Part shown: positions 1 through 12,900 of the stretch, one piece after another
Position numbering within the stretch: the first letter of the stretch is position 1
Layout: the number at the start of each line of letters is the position of its first letter
From: Halictus rubicundus
Taxonomy: Eukaryota > Arthropoda > Insecta > Hymenoptera > Halictidae
DNA length: 64,000 nucleotides
Direction: 5' to 3'
Assembly (NCBI RefSeq): GCF_050948215.1
Contig: NW_027489001.1
Span: 1 to 64,000, forward strand
Translations under genes and position numbers: made by a program
Notes under the pieces: model-generated
What the model saw: the letters and a program-made list of their open reading frames with translations, nothing else
Told to the model about the DNA's origin: nothing
Database searches by the model: none

Positions 1-1330
1 TAGGATAGAGGATAGGATAGGATAGAGGTTAGGATAGGACAGGATAGAGGATAATATAGGATAGAGGATAGGATAGGATAGAGGATAGGATAGGATAGGA
101 TAGAGGATAGGATAGGATAGAGGATAGGATAGGATAGAGGATAGGATAGGATAGAGGATAGGATAGGATAGAGGATAGGATAGGATAGAGGACAGGATAG
201 GATAGAGGATAGGAGAGGATAGAGGATAGGATAGGATAGAGGATAGGATAGGATAGAGGATAGGATAGGATAGAGGATGGGATAGGATAGAGGATAATAT
301 AGGATAGAGGATAGAATAGGATAGAGGATAGGATAGGATTGAGGATAGGATAGGATAGAGGATAGGATATGATAGAGGATAGGATAGGATAGAGGATAGG
401 ATGGGATAGAGGATAGGATAGGATAGAGGATAGGATAGGATAGAGAATAGGATAGGATAGAGGATAGGATAGGATAGACGATAGGATAGGATAGAGGATA
501 GGATAGGATAGGATAGAGGATAATATAGGATAGACGATAGGATAGGATAGAGGATAGGATAGGATAGAGGATAGGATAGGATAGAGGATAGGATAGCATA
601 GAGGATAGGATAGGATAGAGGATAGGATAGGATAGAGGATAGGATAGGATAGGATAGAGGATAATATAGGATAGAGGATAGGATAGGATAGAGGATAGGA
701 TAGGATAGAGGATAGGATAGGGTAGAGGATAGGATACGATAGAGGATAGGATAGGATAGAGGATAGGATAGGATAGAGGATAGGATAGGATAGAGAATAG
801 GATAGGATAGAGGATAGGATAGGATAGAGGATAGGATAGGATAGAGGATAGGATAGGATAGGATAGAGGATAATATAGGATAGAGGATAGGATAGGATAG
901 AGGATAGGATAGGATAGAGGATAGGATAGGATAGAGGATAGGATAGGATAGAGGATAGGATAGGATAGAGGATAGGATAGGATAGAGAATAGGATAGGAT
1001 AGAGGATAGGATAGGATAGAGGATAGGATAGGATAGAGGATAGGGTAGGGATAGAGGATAGGATACGATAGAGGATAGGATAGGATAGAGGATAGGATAG
1101 GATAGGATAGAGGATAATATAGGATAGAGGATAGGATAGGATAGAGGATAGGATAGGATAGAGGATAGGATAGGATAGAGGATAGGATACGATAGAGGAT
1201 AGGATGTGATAGAGGATAGGATAGGATAGAGGATAGGATAGGATAGAGAATAGTATAGGATAGAGGATAGGATAGGATAGAGGATAGGATAGCATAGAGG
1301 ATAGGATAGGATAGAGGATAGGATAGGATA
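1..1330 (-). repeat. Left arm of a long inverted duplication
   Basis: The reverse complement matches 33,445-34,774 with coordinates summing to 34,775. Bases 1-60 match 34,715-34,774 base for base. The translated minus strand from 29 to about 1,045 is identical to the translated + strand ending at 34,746. One extra G at 1,048-1,050 breaks the frame, but the match continues through shared rare variants: GATGTGAT near 1,203, TAGTATAGG near 1,250 and AGCATAGAGG near 1,290. Beyond about 1,330 small indels accumulate and I could not follow it with certainty. Since base 1 still matches, the arm probably extends beyond the window. Confidence 0.88.
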
Positions 1331-1429
1331 GAGGATAGGATAGGATAGAGGATAGGATAGGATAGGATAGAGGATAGGATATAGGATAGAGGATAGGATA
1401 GGATAGAGGATAGGATAGGATAGAGGATA

Positions 1430-1922
1430 GGATAGGATGGATAGAGGATAGGATAGGATAGAGGATAGGATAGGATAGAGGATAGGATAGGATAGAGATA
1501 GATAGGATAGAGGATAGGATAGGATAGAGGATAGGATAGGATAGAGGATAGGGATAGGATAGAGATAGGATAGGATAGAGGATAGGATAGGATAGAGGAT
1601 AGATAGGATAGAGGATGGGATAGGATAGGATAGGATAGAGATAGGATAGGATAGAGGATAGGATAGGATAGAGGATAGGATAGGATAGGAGGATAGGATA
1701 GAGGATAGAGGATTGATAGAGATAGAGGATAGGATAGGATAGGAGGATAGGATGAGGATAGGATAGGATGGATAGAGGATAGGAGGAGAGGATAGGATAG
1801 GAGGTAGGATAGGATAGATAGAGGATAGAGGATAGGAGGATAGAGGAGATAGGATAGAGGATAGGAGGATAGGATAGGATAGGATGAGGATAGGATAGGC
1901 TAGAGATAGGATAGGATAGGGA
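1430..1922 (-). repeat. Degenerate end of the inverted TATCC satellite
   Basis: The 17-bp phase is repeatedly broken by one- to few-base losses and gains, for example AGAGATAGATAGG near 1,494, AGAGGATTGATAGAG near 1,706 and GGAGGATAGG near 1,738. Substitutions are fewer than length changes. This could be real decay at an array edge or residual long-read indel error where the consensus was thin. The sequence alone cannot separate these. Confidence 0.8.
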
Positions 1923-2016
1923 TAGCTTAGGATAGGATTCACTGGATCGTGCTAGGATAGTCACTTCACTGCTCGTCACGTTCACTTGGCACTTAGAGGT
2001 TCATATTCACGTGCAT
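1923..2016. other. Scrambled junction between the TATCC and TTCAC satellites
   Basis: Fragments of both satellites alternate over about 95 bp: TAGGATAGGAT, then TTCACTGGATCG, then CTAGGATAGTCAC, then TTCAC-type sequence mixed with TTAGAGG and TTCATATTCAC. The strand bearing G changes here: upstream the + strand has almost no C, downstream almost no G. No target-site duplication, transposon end or unique flank is visible. Confidence 0.75.
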
Positions 2017-2935
2017 TCACTCTTCACTTCACTTCACTCTTCACTTCACTTCACTCTTCACGTCACTTCTCTTCACTCACTCTTCACTTCACTTCACTCT
2101 TCACTTCACTTCACCTTCACTTCACTTCACTCGTCACTTCACTTCACTCTTCACTTCACGTTCACTCTGTCACTCTTCACTCTCTCGTTCACGTCACTTT
2201 CACTCTTCACTCACACTTCACTCTTCACTTCACTTCACTCTGCACGTCACTTGCACTCTTCACTTCACTTCACTCTTCGTCACTTCACGGTCTTCACTCA
2301 CTTCACTCTTCACTTCACTCTCACTTCACTTCACTCTTCACTTCACTTCACTCTGCACTTCACTTCACTCTTCACTTTACTTCACTCTTCACTTCACCTC
2401 ACTCTTCACTTCACTTCACTCTTCACTTCACTTCACTTCACTCTTCACCACACTTCACTCTTCACTTCACTTCACTCTTCACTTCTTCACGCTTCACTTC
2501 ACTTCACTCTCACTTCACTCACTCTTCACTTCAGATCACTCTTCACTTCACCTTCACTCTTCACTTCACTTCACTCTCCACTACACTTCACTCTTCACTT
2601 CACGTCACTCTTCACTTCACTCACTCTTCACGTTCACTTCACTCTGCACTTCACTTCACTCTTCACTTCACTTCACTCTTCACTTCACTTCACTTCTCTC
2701 CACACTTCACTCTTCTCGTCACTTCACTCTTCACTTCACTTCACTCTGTCACTTCACTTCACTTCACTCTTCACTTCACTTCACTCTTCACTGCACTTCA
2801 CTCTTCACTTCACTTCACTCTTCACTTCACTTCACTCTTCACTTCACTTCACTCTTCACTTCACTTCACTCTTCACTTCACTTCACGCTTCACTGCACTT
2901 CACTCTTCACTTCACTTCACTCTTCACTTCACTTC

Positions 2936-3090
2936 ACTCTTCATTTCACTTCACTCGTTCACCACACTTCACTCTTCACTCCACTTCACTCTTCACTTCA
3001 CTTCAATCTTCACTTCACTTCACTCTTCACTTCACTTCACTCTTCACTTCACTTCACTCTTCACTTCACTTCACCCTTCACTTCATTTCA
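2936..3090 (+). repeat. Higher-order variant block of the TTCAC satellite (TTCAATC block)
   Basis: A run of about nine monomers with an ordered set of variants: CATTTCAC, then CACCACAC, then CTCCACTTC, then TTCAATC at 3,002, several plain monomers, then CACCCTTC and CATTTCAC. The same order recurs with TTCAATC at 4,091, 6,439, 9,831, 10,085, 12,292 and 15,169, and in a shortened form at 17,182. Spacing is irregular, so copies are dispersed through the array and not arranged as one regular higher-order unit. Confidence 0.8.
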
Positions 3091-6000
3091 CTCTTCACTT
3101 CACTTCACTCTTCACTTCCGTCACTCTCCACTTCACTTCACTCTTCACTTCACTTCACTCTTCACTTCACTTCACTCTTCACTCACTTCACTTCACTCTT
3201 CACCACACTTCACTCCTCACTTCACTTCACTCTTCACTTCACTTCACTCTTCACTTCACTTCACTCTTCACTTCACTCCACTCTTCACTTCACTTCACTC
3301 TTCACTTCACTTCACTCTTCACTTCACTTCACTCTTCACTTCACTTCACTTCACTCTTCACCACACTTCACTCTTCACTGCACTTCACTCTTCACTTCAC
3401 TTCACTCTTCACTTCACTTCACTCTTCACTTCACCGCACTCTTCACTTCACTTCACTCTTCACTTCACTTCACTCTTCACTTCACTTCACTCTCTCACTT
3501 CACTCGTCACTTCACTGCACTCTTCACTTCACTTCACTCTTCACTTCACTTCACTTCACTCTTCACCACACTTCACTCTTCACTTCACTTCACTCTTCAC
3601 TTCACTTCACTCTTCACTTCACTTCACTCTTCACTTCACTTCACTCTTCACTTCTTCACTCTCCACTTCACTTCACTCTTCACTTCACTTCACTCTTCAC
3701 TTCACTGTCACTCTTCACTTCACTTCACTGCACTCTTCACCACACTTCACTCCTCACTTCACTTCACTCTTCACTTCACTTCACTCTTCACTTCACTTCA
3801 CTCTTCACTTCACTCCACTCTTCACTTCACTTCACTCTTCACTTCACTTCACTCTTCACTTCACTTCACTCTTCACTTCACTTCACTTCACTCTTCACCA
3901 CTCTTCACTCTTCACTTCACTTCACTCTTCACTTCACTTCACTCTTCACTTCACTTTACTCTTCACTTCACCTCACTCGTCACTTCACTTCACTCTTCAC
4001 TTCACTTCACTCTTCACTTCACTTCACTCTTCATTTCACTTCACTCTTCACCACACTTCACTCTTCACTCCACTTCACTCTTCACTTCACTTCAATCTTC
4101 ACTTCACTTCACTCTTCACTTCACTTCACTCTTCACTTCACTTCACTCTTCACTTCACTTCACCCTTCACTTCATTTCACTCTTCACTTCACTTCACTCT
4201 TCACGTTCACTTCACTCTTCCACTTCACTTCACTCTTCACTTCACTTCACTCTTCACTTCACTTCACTCTTCACTTCACTTCACTTCACTCTTCACCACA
4301 CTTCACTCCTCACTTCACTTCACTCTTCACTTCACTGTCTTCACTTCACTTCACTCTCCGTCACTCCACTCTTCACTTCACTTCACTCTTCACTTCACTT
4401 CACTCTTCACTTCACTTCACTTCACTCTTCACTTCACTTCACTTCACTCTTCACCACACTGCACTCTTCACTTCACTTCACTCTTCACTTCACTTTCACT
4501 CTTCACTTCACTTCACTCTTCACTTTCACCTCACTCTTCACTTCACTTCACTCTTCACTTCACTTCACTCTTCACTTCACTTCACTCTCCACTTCACTCT
4601 CCACTTCACTTCATCTTCACTTCACTTCACTCTTCACTTCACTTCACTCTTCACTTCACTTCACTTCACTCTTCACCACACTTCACTCTTCACTTCACTT
4701 CACTCTTCACTTCACTTCACTCTTCACTTCACTTCACTCTTCACTTCACTTCACTCTTCACTTCACTTCACTCTTCACTTCACTTCACTCTTCACTTCAC
4801 TTCACTCTTCACTTCACTCTTCACTTCACTTCACTCTTCACTTCACTTCGACTCATCACTTCACTTCACTCTTCACTTCCCTTCACTCTTCACTTCACTT
4901 CACTCTTCACTTCACTTCACTCTTCACTTCACTCACTCTTCATTTCACTTCACTCTTCACCACACTTCACTCTTCACTTCACTTCACTCTTCACTTCACT
5001 TCACTCTTCACTTCACGTCCACTCTTCACTTCACTTCACTCTTCATTTCACTTCACTCTTCACCACACTTCACTCCTCACTTCACTTCACTCTTCACGTT
5101 ACTTCACTCTTCACTTCACTTCACTCTTCACTTCACTTCACTCTTCACTTCACTTCACTCTTCACTTCATTGCACTCTCACTTCACTTCACTCTTCACTT
5201 CACTTCACTCTCCACTTCACTTCACTCTTCACTTCACTTCACTCTTCACGTCACTTCACTCTTCACTTCACTTCACTTCACTCTTCACCACACTTCACTC
5301 CTCACTTCACTTCACTCTTCACTTCACTTCACTCTTCACTTCACTTCACTCTTCACTTCACTCCACTCTTCACTTCACTGTCACGTCTTCACTTCACTTC
5401 ACTCTTCACTTCACTTCACTCTTCACTTCACTTCACTTCACTCTTCACCACACTTCACTCTTCACTTCACTTCAGCTCTTCACTGCACTTCACTCTTCAC
5501 GTCACTTCACTCTCCACTTCACTTCACTCTTCACTTCACTTCACTCTTCACTTCACTTCACTCTTCACTTCACTTCACTTCACTCTTCACCACACTTCAC
5601 TCTTCACTTCACTTCACTCTTCACTTCACTTAACTCTTCACTTCACTTCACTCTTCACGTTCACGTCACTCTTCACTTCACTTCACTCTTCACTTCACTT
5701 CACTCTCCACTTCACTTCACTCTTCACTTCACTTCACTCTTCACTTCACTTCACTCTTCACTTCACTTCACTCTTCACTTCACCTCACTCTTCACTTCAC
5801 TTCACTCTTCACTTCACTTTCACTTCACTCTTCACCACACTTCACTCTTCACGTCACTTCACTCTTCACTTCACTTCACTTCACTCTTCACCTCACTTCA
5901 CTCTTCACTTCACTTCACTCTTCACTTCACTTCACTCTTCACTTCACTTCACTCTTCACTTCACTCTCACTCTTCACTTCATATCACTCTTCACTTCACT

Positions 6001-9000
6001 TCACTCTTCACTTCACTTCACTCTCCACTACACTACACTCTTCACTTCACTTCACTCTTCACTTCACTCCACTCTTCACTTCACGTTCACTCTTCACTTC
6101 ACTTCACTCTTCACTTCACTTCACTCTTCACTTCACTTCACTTCACTCTTCACCACACTTCACTCTTCACTTCACTTCACTCTTCACTTCACTTCACTCT
6201 TCACTTCACTTCACTTCACTCGTCACTTCACTTCACTCTTCACTTCACTTCACTCTTCACTTCACTTCACTCTTCACTTCACTTCACTCTTCACTTCACT
6301 TCACTCTTCACTTCACTTCACTCTTCACTTCACTTCACTTCTTCACTTCACTTCACTCTTCACTTCACTTCACTCTTCACTTCACTTCACTCTTCACCTT
6401 CACTTCACTCTTCACTCCACTTCACTCTTCACTGTCACTTCAATCTTCACTTCACTTCACTCTGTCACTTCACTTCACTCTTCACTTCACTTCACTCTTC
6501 ACTTCACTTCACCCTTCACTTCATTTCACTCTTCACTTCACTTCACTCTTCACTTCACTTCACTCTCCACTTCACTTCACTCTTCACTTCACTTCACTCT
6601 TCACTTCACTTCACTCTTCACTTCACTTCACTTCACTCTTCACCACACTTCACTCCTCACTTCACTTCACTCTTCACTTCACTTCACTCTTCACTTCACG
6701 TCACTCTTCACTTCACTTCACTCTTCACTTCACTTCACTCTTCACTTCACTTCACTCTTCACGTCACTTCACTTCACTCTTCACTTCACTTCACTTCACT
6801 CTTCACCACACTTCACTCTTCACTTCACTTCACTCTTCACTTCACTTCAGCTCTTCACTTCACTTCACTCTTCACTTCACCTTCACTCTTCACTTCACTT
6901 CACTCTTCACTTCACTTCACTCTTCACTTCACTTTCACTCTCACTTCACTTCACTCTTCACTTCACTTCACTCTTCACTTCACTTCACTCTTCACTTCAC
7001 TTCACTTCACTCTTCACCACACTTCACTCTTCACTTCACTTCACTCTTCACTTCACTTCACTCTTCTTCTCTTCACTTCTCTTCACTTCACTTCACTCTT
7101 CACTTCACGTCACTCTTCACTTCACTTCACTCTTCACTTCACTGCACTCTTCACTTCACTTCACTCTTCACTTCACTTCACTCTTCACTTCACTTCACTC
7201 TTCACTTCACTTCACTCTTCACTTCCCTTCACTCTTCACTTCACTTCACTCTTCACTTCACTTCACTCTTCACTTCACTTCACTCTTCATTTCACTTCAC
7301 TCTTCACCACACTTCACTCTTCCACTTCACTTCCACTCGTCACTTCACTTCACTCTTCACTTCACTTCCACTCTTCACTTCACTTCACTCTTCACTTCAC
7401 TTCACTCTTCACCTTCACTTCACTCTTCACTCTTCACTTCACTCTCTCTTCACTTCACTTCACTCTTCACTCACTTCACTCTTCACTTCACTTCACTCTC
7501 ACTTCACTTCACTCGTCACTGCACTCACTCTTCACTCACTCTCTCACTTCACTTCACTCTTCACTTCACTTCACTCTTCACTTCACTTCACTCTTCACTT
7601 CACTTCACTCTTCACTTCACTTCACTCTCACTTCACTTCACTCGTCTTCACTCTGTCACTTCACTTCACTTCACTGCACTCACTTCACTTCACTTCACTC
7701 TTCACGTCACTTCACTCTTCACTTCACTTCACTCTTCACTTCACTCACTTCACTCTTCACTTCACTTCACTCTTCACTTCACTTCACTCTTCACTTCACT
7801 TCACTCTTCACTTCACTCACTTCCTCTTCACTCTTCACTTCACTTCACTCTTCACTCACTTCACTCTTCTCACTTCACTTCACTCTTCACTTCACTTCAC
7901 TCTTCACTTCACTTCACTCTTCACTTCACTTCACTCTTCACTTCACTTCACTCTTCACTTCACTTCACTCTTCACTTCACTTCACTCTTCACTTCACTTC
8001 ACTCTTCACTTCACTTCACTTCACTTCACTTCACTTCACTTCACTCTTCACTTCACTTCACTCTTCACTTCACCTTCACGCTTCACTTCACTTCACTCTT
8101 CACTTCACTTCACTTCACTCTTCACCACACTTCACTCTTCACTTCACTTCACTCTTCACTGCACTTCACTCTTCACTTCACTTCACTCTTCACTTCACCT
8201 CACTCTTCACTTCACTTCACTCGTCACTTCACTTCACTCTTCACTTCACTTCTCTGCCACTCTTCACTTCACTTCACTTCACTCTTCACTTCACTTCACT
8301 CTTCACTGCACTTCACTCACTCTTCACTTCACTCTTCACTTCACTCACTCTTCACTTCACTTCACTCTCTTCACTTCACTTCTTCACTCTTCACTTCACT
8401 CACTCTTCACTTCACTTCACTCTTCACTGCACTTCACTCTTCACTTCACTTCACTCTTCACTTCACTTCACTCTTCACTTCACTTCACTCTTCACTTCAC
8501 TTCACTCTTCACTTCACTTCACTCTTCACTGTCACTTCACTCTTCACTTGCACTTCACTCTTCACCTCACTTCACTCTTCACTCTACTTCACTCTTCACT
8601 TCACTTCACTCTTCACTTCACTGCACTCTTCACTTCACTTCACTCTTCACTTCACTTCACTCTTCACTTCACTTCACTCTTCACTTCACTGTCACTCTTC
8701 ACTTCACTTCACTCTTCACTTCACTCTTCCACTTCACTTCACTCTTCACTTCACTTCACTCTTCACTTCACTGTCACTCTTCACTTCACTTCACTCTTCA
8801 CCTCACTTCACTCTTCACTTCACTTCACTCTTCACTTCACGTCTCTCTTCACTTCACGTTCACTCTTCACTTCACTTCCACTCTTCACTTCACTTCACTC
8901 TTCACTTCACTTCACTCTTCACTTCACTTCACTCTTCACTTCACTTCACTTCACTCTTCACCTCACTTCACTCTTCACTTCACTGCACTCTTCACTTCAC

Positions 9001-9769
9001 TTCACTCTTCACTTCACTTCACTCTTCACTTCTCACTCACTCTTCACTTCACTTCACTCTTCACTTCACTTCACTCTTCACTTCACTTCACTCTTCACTT
9101 CACTTCACTCTTCACTTCACGTCACTCTTCACTTCACGTCACTCTCCACTTCACTCTTCTTCACTCTTCACTCACACTTCACTCTTCACTTCACTTCACT
9201 CTTCACTTCACTTCACTCTTCACTTCACTTCACTCTTCACTTCACTTCACGCTTCACTTCACTTCACTCTTCACTTCACTTCACTCTTCACTTCACTTCA
9301 CTCTTCACTGTCACTTCACTCTTCACTTCACTTCACTCTTCACGTCACTTCACTCTTCACTTCACTTCACTCTTCACTTCACTTCACTCTTCACTTCACT
9401 TCACTCTTCACTTCACTTCACTCTTCACCTCACTTCACTCTTCACTTCACTTCACTCTTCACTTCACTTCACTCTTCACTTCACTCCACGCTTCACTTCA
9501 CTTCACTCTTCATTCACTTCACCTTCACTCACTTCACTCTCACTTCACTTCACTCTTCACTTTACTTCACTCTTCACTTCACTTCACTCTTCACTTCACT
9601 TCACTCTTCACTTCACTTCACTCTTCACTTCACTTCACTCTTCACTTCACTTCACTATCACTTCACTTCACTCTCTTTCACTTCTTCACTTCACTTCACT
9701 CTTCACTTCACTTCACTCTTCACTTCACTTCACTCTTCACTTCACTTCACTCTTCACTTCACTTCACTC

Positions 9770-9926
9770 TTCATTTCACTTCACTCTTCACCACACTTCA
9801 CTCTTCACTCCACTTCACTCTTCACTTCACTTCAATCTTCACTTCACTTCACTCTTCACTTCACTTCACTCTTCACTTCACTTCACTCTTCACTTCACTT
9901 CACCCTTCACTTCATTTCACTCTTCA
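9770..9926 (+). repeat. Higher-order variant block of the TTCAC satellite (another TTCAATC copy)
   Basis: A well-preserved copy of the block described at 2,936-3,090, with CATTTCAC, CACCACAC, CTCCACTTC, TTCAATC at 9,831, CACCCTTC and CATTTCAC in the same order. A further copy lies only about 250 bp downstream (TTCAATC at 10,085), so the block has also been locally duplicated. Confidence 0.8.
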
Positions 9927-12900
9927 CTTCACTTCACTCTTCACTTCACTTCACTCTTCACTTCACTTCACTCTTCACGTCACTTCACTCTGCACTTCAC
10001 TTCACTCTTCACTTCACTTCACTCTTCAGTCACTTCACTCTTCACCTCACTTCACTCTTCACTCCACTTCACTCTTCACTTCACTTCAATCTTCACTTCA
10101 CTTCACTCTTCACTTCACTTCACTCTTCACTTCACTTCACTCTTCACTTCACTTCACCCTTCACTTCATTCACTCTTCACTTCACTGTCACTCTTCACTT
10201 CACTTCACTCTCCACTTCACTTCACTCTTCACTTCACTTCACTCTTCACTTCACTTCACTCTTCACTTCACTTCACTTCACTCTTCACCACACTTCACTC
10301 CTCACTTCACTTCACTCTTCACTTCACTTCACTCTTCACTTCACTTCACTCTTCACTTCACTCCACTCTTCACTTCACTTCACTCTTCACTTCACTTCAC
10401 TCTCACTTCACTTCACTTCACTCTTCACTTCACTTCACTTCACTCTTCACCTTCACTTCACTCTTCACTTCACTTCACTCTTCACTTCACTTCACTCTTC
10501 ACTTCACTTCACTCTTCACTTCACCTCACTCTTCACTTCACTTCACTCTTCACTTCACTTCACTCTTCACTTCACTTCACTCTTCCACTTCACTTCACTC
10601 TTCACTTCACTTCACTCTTCACTTCACTTCACTCTTCACTTCACTTCACTTCACTCTTCACCACACTTCACTCTTCACTTCACTTCACTCTTCACTTCAC
10701 TTCACTCTTCACTTCACTTCACTCTTCACTTCACTTCACTCTTCACTTCACTTCACTCTTCACTTCACTTCACTCTTCACTTCACTTCACTCTTCACTTC
10801 ACTTCACTCTTCACTTCACTTCACTCTTCACTTCACTTCACTCATCACTTCACTCACTCTTCACTTCACTTCACTCTTCACTTCACTTCACTCTTCACTT
10901 CACTTCACTCTTCACTTCACTTCACTCTTCATTTCACTTCACTCGTCACCACACTTCACTCTTCACTTCACTTCACTCTTCACTTCACTTCACTCTTCAC
11001 TTCACTTCACTCTTCACTTCACTTCACTCTTCATTCACTTCACTCTTCACCACACTTCACTCCTCACTTCACTTCACTCTTCACTTTACTTCACTCTTCA
11101 CTTCACTTCACTCTTCACTTCACTTCACTCTCACTTCACTTCACTCTTCACTTCACTTCACTCTTCACTTCACTTCACTCTTCACTTCACTTCACTCTCA
11201 CTTCACTTCACTCTTCACTTCACTTCACTCTTCACTTCACTTCACTCTTCACTGCACTCTTCACTCTTCACCTCACTTCACTCTTCACTTCACTTCACTC
11301 TTCACTTCACTTCACTCTTCACTTCACTTCACTCTTCACTTCACTCACTCTTCACTTCACTTCACTCTTCACTTCCTCACTTCACTCTTCACTTCACTTC
11401 ACTCTTCACTTCACTTCACTTCACTCTTCACTCACTCTTCACTTCACTTCACTCTTCACTTCACTTCACTCTTCACTTCACTTCACTCTCCACTTCACTT
11501 CACTCTTCACTTCACTTCACTCTTCACTTCACTTCACTCTTCACTTCACTTCACTCACTCTTCACCACACTTCACTCTTCACTTCACTTCACTCTTCACT
11601 TCACTTAACTCTTCACTTCACTTCACTCTTCACTTCACTTCACTCTTCACTTCACTTCACTCTTCACTGCACTTCACTCTCCACTTCACTTCACTCTTCA
11701 CTTCACTTCACTCTTCACTTCACTTCACTCTTCACTTCACTTCACTCTTCACTCACCTTCACTTTCACTTCACTTCACTTCACTTCACGTCACTCTTCAC
11801 CCTCTTCACTCTTCACTTCACTTCACTCTTCACTTCACTTCACTCTTCACTTCACTTCACTCTTCACTTCACCTCACTCTTCACTTCATATCACTCTTCA
11901 CTTCACTTCACTCTTCACTTCACTTCACTCTCCACTACACTTCACTCTTCACTTCACTTCACTCTTCACTTCACTTCACTCTTCACTTCACTTCACTTCA
12001 CTCTTCACCACACTTCACTCTTCACTTCACTTCACTCTTCACTTCACTTCACTCTCACTTCACTTCACTTCACTCTTCACTTCACTCCACTCTTCACTTC
12101 ACTTCACTCTTCACTTCACTTCACTCTTCACTTCACTTCACTCTTCACTTCACTTCACTGCTTCACTTCACTTCACTCTTCACTGTCACTTCACTCTTCA
12201 CTTCACTTCACTCTTCACTTCACTTCACTCTTCATTTCACTTCACTCTTCACCACACTTCACTCTTCACTCTACTTCACTCTTCACTTCACTTCAATCTT
12301 CACTTCACTTCACTCTTCACTTCACTTCACTCTTCACTTCACTTCACTCTTCACTTCACTTAACTCTTCACTTCATTTCACTCTTCACTTCACTTCACTC
12401 TTCACTTCACTTCACTCTCCACTTCACTTCACTCTTCACTTCACTTCACTCTTCACTTCACTTCACTTCACTCTTCACCACACTTCACTCCTCCCTTCAC
12501 TTCACTCTTCACTTCACTTCACTCTTCACTTCACTTCACTCTTCACTTCACTTCCACTCTTCACTTCACTTCACTCTTCACTTCACTTCACTCTTCACTT
12601 CACTTCACTCTTCACTTCACTTCACTTCACTCTTCACCACACTTCACTCTTCACTTCACTTCACTCTTCACTTCACTTCACTCTTCACTTCACTTCACTC
12701 TTCACTTCACCTCACTCTTCACTCACTTCACTCTTCACTTCACTTCACTCTTCCTTCACTTCACTCTCCACTTCACTTCACTCTTCACTTCACTTCACTC
12801 TTCACTTCACTTCACTCTCCACGTCACTTCACTTCACTCTTCACCACACTTCACTCTTCACTTCACTTCACTCTTCACTTCACTTCACTCTTCACTTCAC

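Larger units (their letters stand above)
1..1922 (-). repeat. 17-bp TATCC-type satellite, inverted orientation
   Basis: Tandem array whose + strand reads as GGATA pentamers with an extra GA every third one. On the minus strand this is (TATCC)3+TC, the same monomer that fills 18-64 kb on the + strand. Roughly 110 monomers fit. From 1 to about 1,040 the array is regular, with the usual 12-, 17- and 22-bp units and scattered substitutions. From about 1,430 to 1,922 it degrades, with missing or extra single bases in most monomers. The array begins before the window. The single long minus-strand open frame here is a by-product of the repeat and is not a gene. Confidence 0.97.

Noticed and set aside
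29..1942. 637-residue open frame on the minus strand
   Set aside because: A pure 17-residue cycle of S, Y, P, I and L generated by the satellite. Its terminal part equals the translation of the forward array near 34.7 kb, and it has no domain, signal or normal composition.
1923..2016. Transposon end or integration site at the junction
   Set aside because: No terminal inverted repeat, target-site duplication, poly-A tail or coding remnant was visible in about 95 bp.
2011..12363. 3,450-residue open frame of S, L, H, F and T (and overlapping frames from 1,986)
   Set aside because: The TTCAC satellite has no G on this strand, so stops rarely arise. Several frames are open over the same stretch and indels switch frame without consequence.
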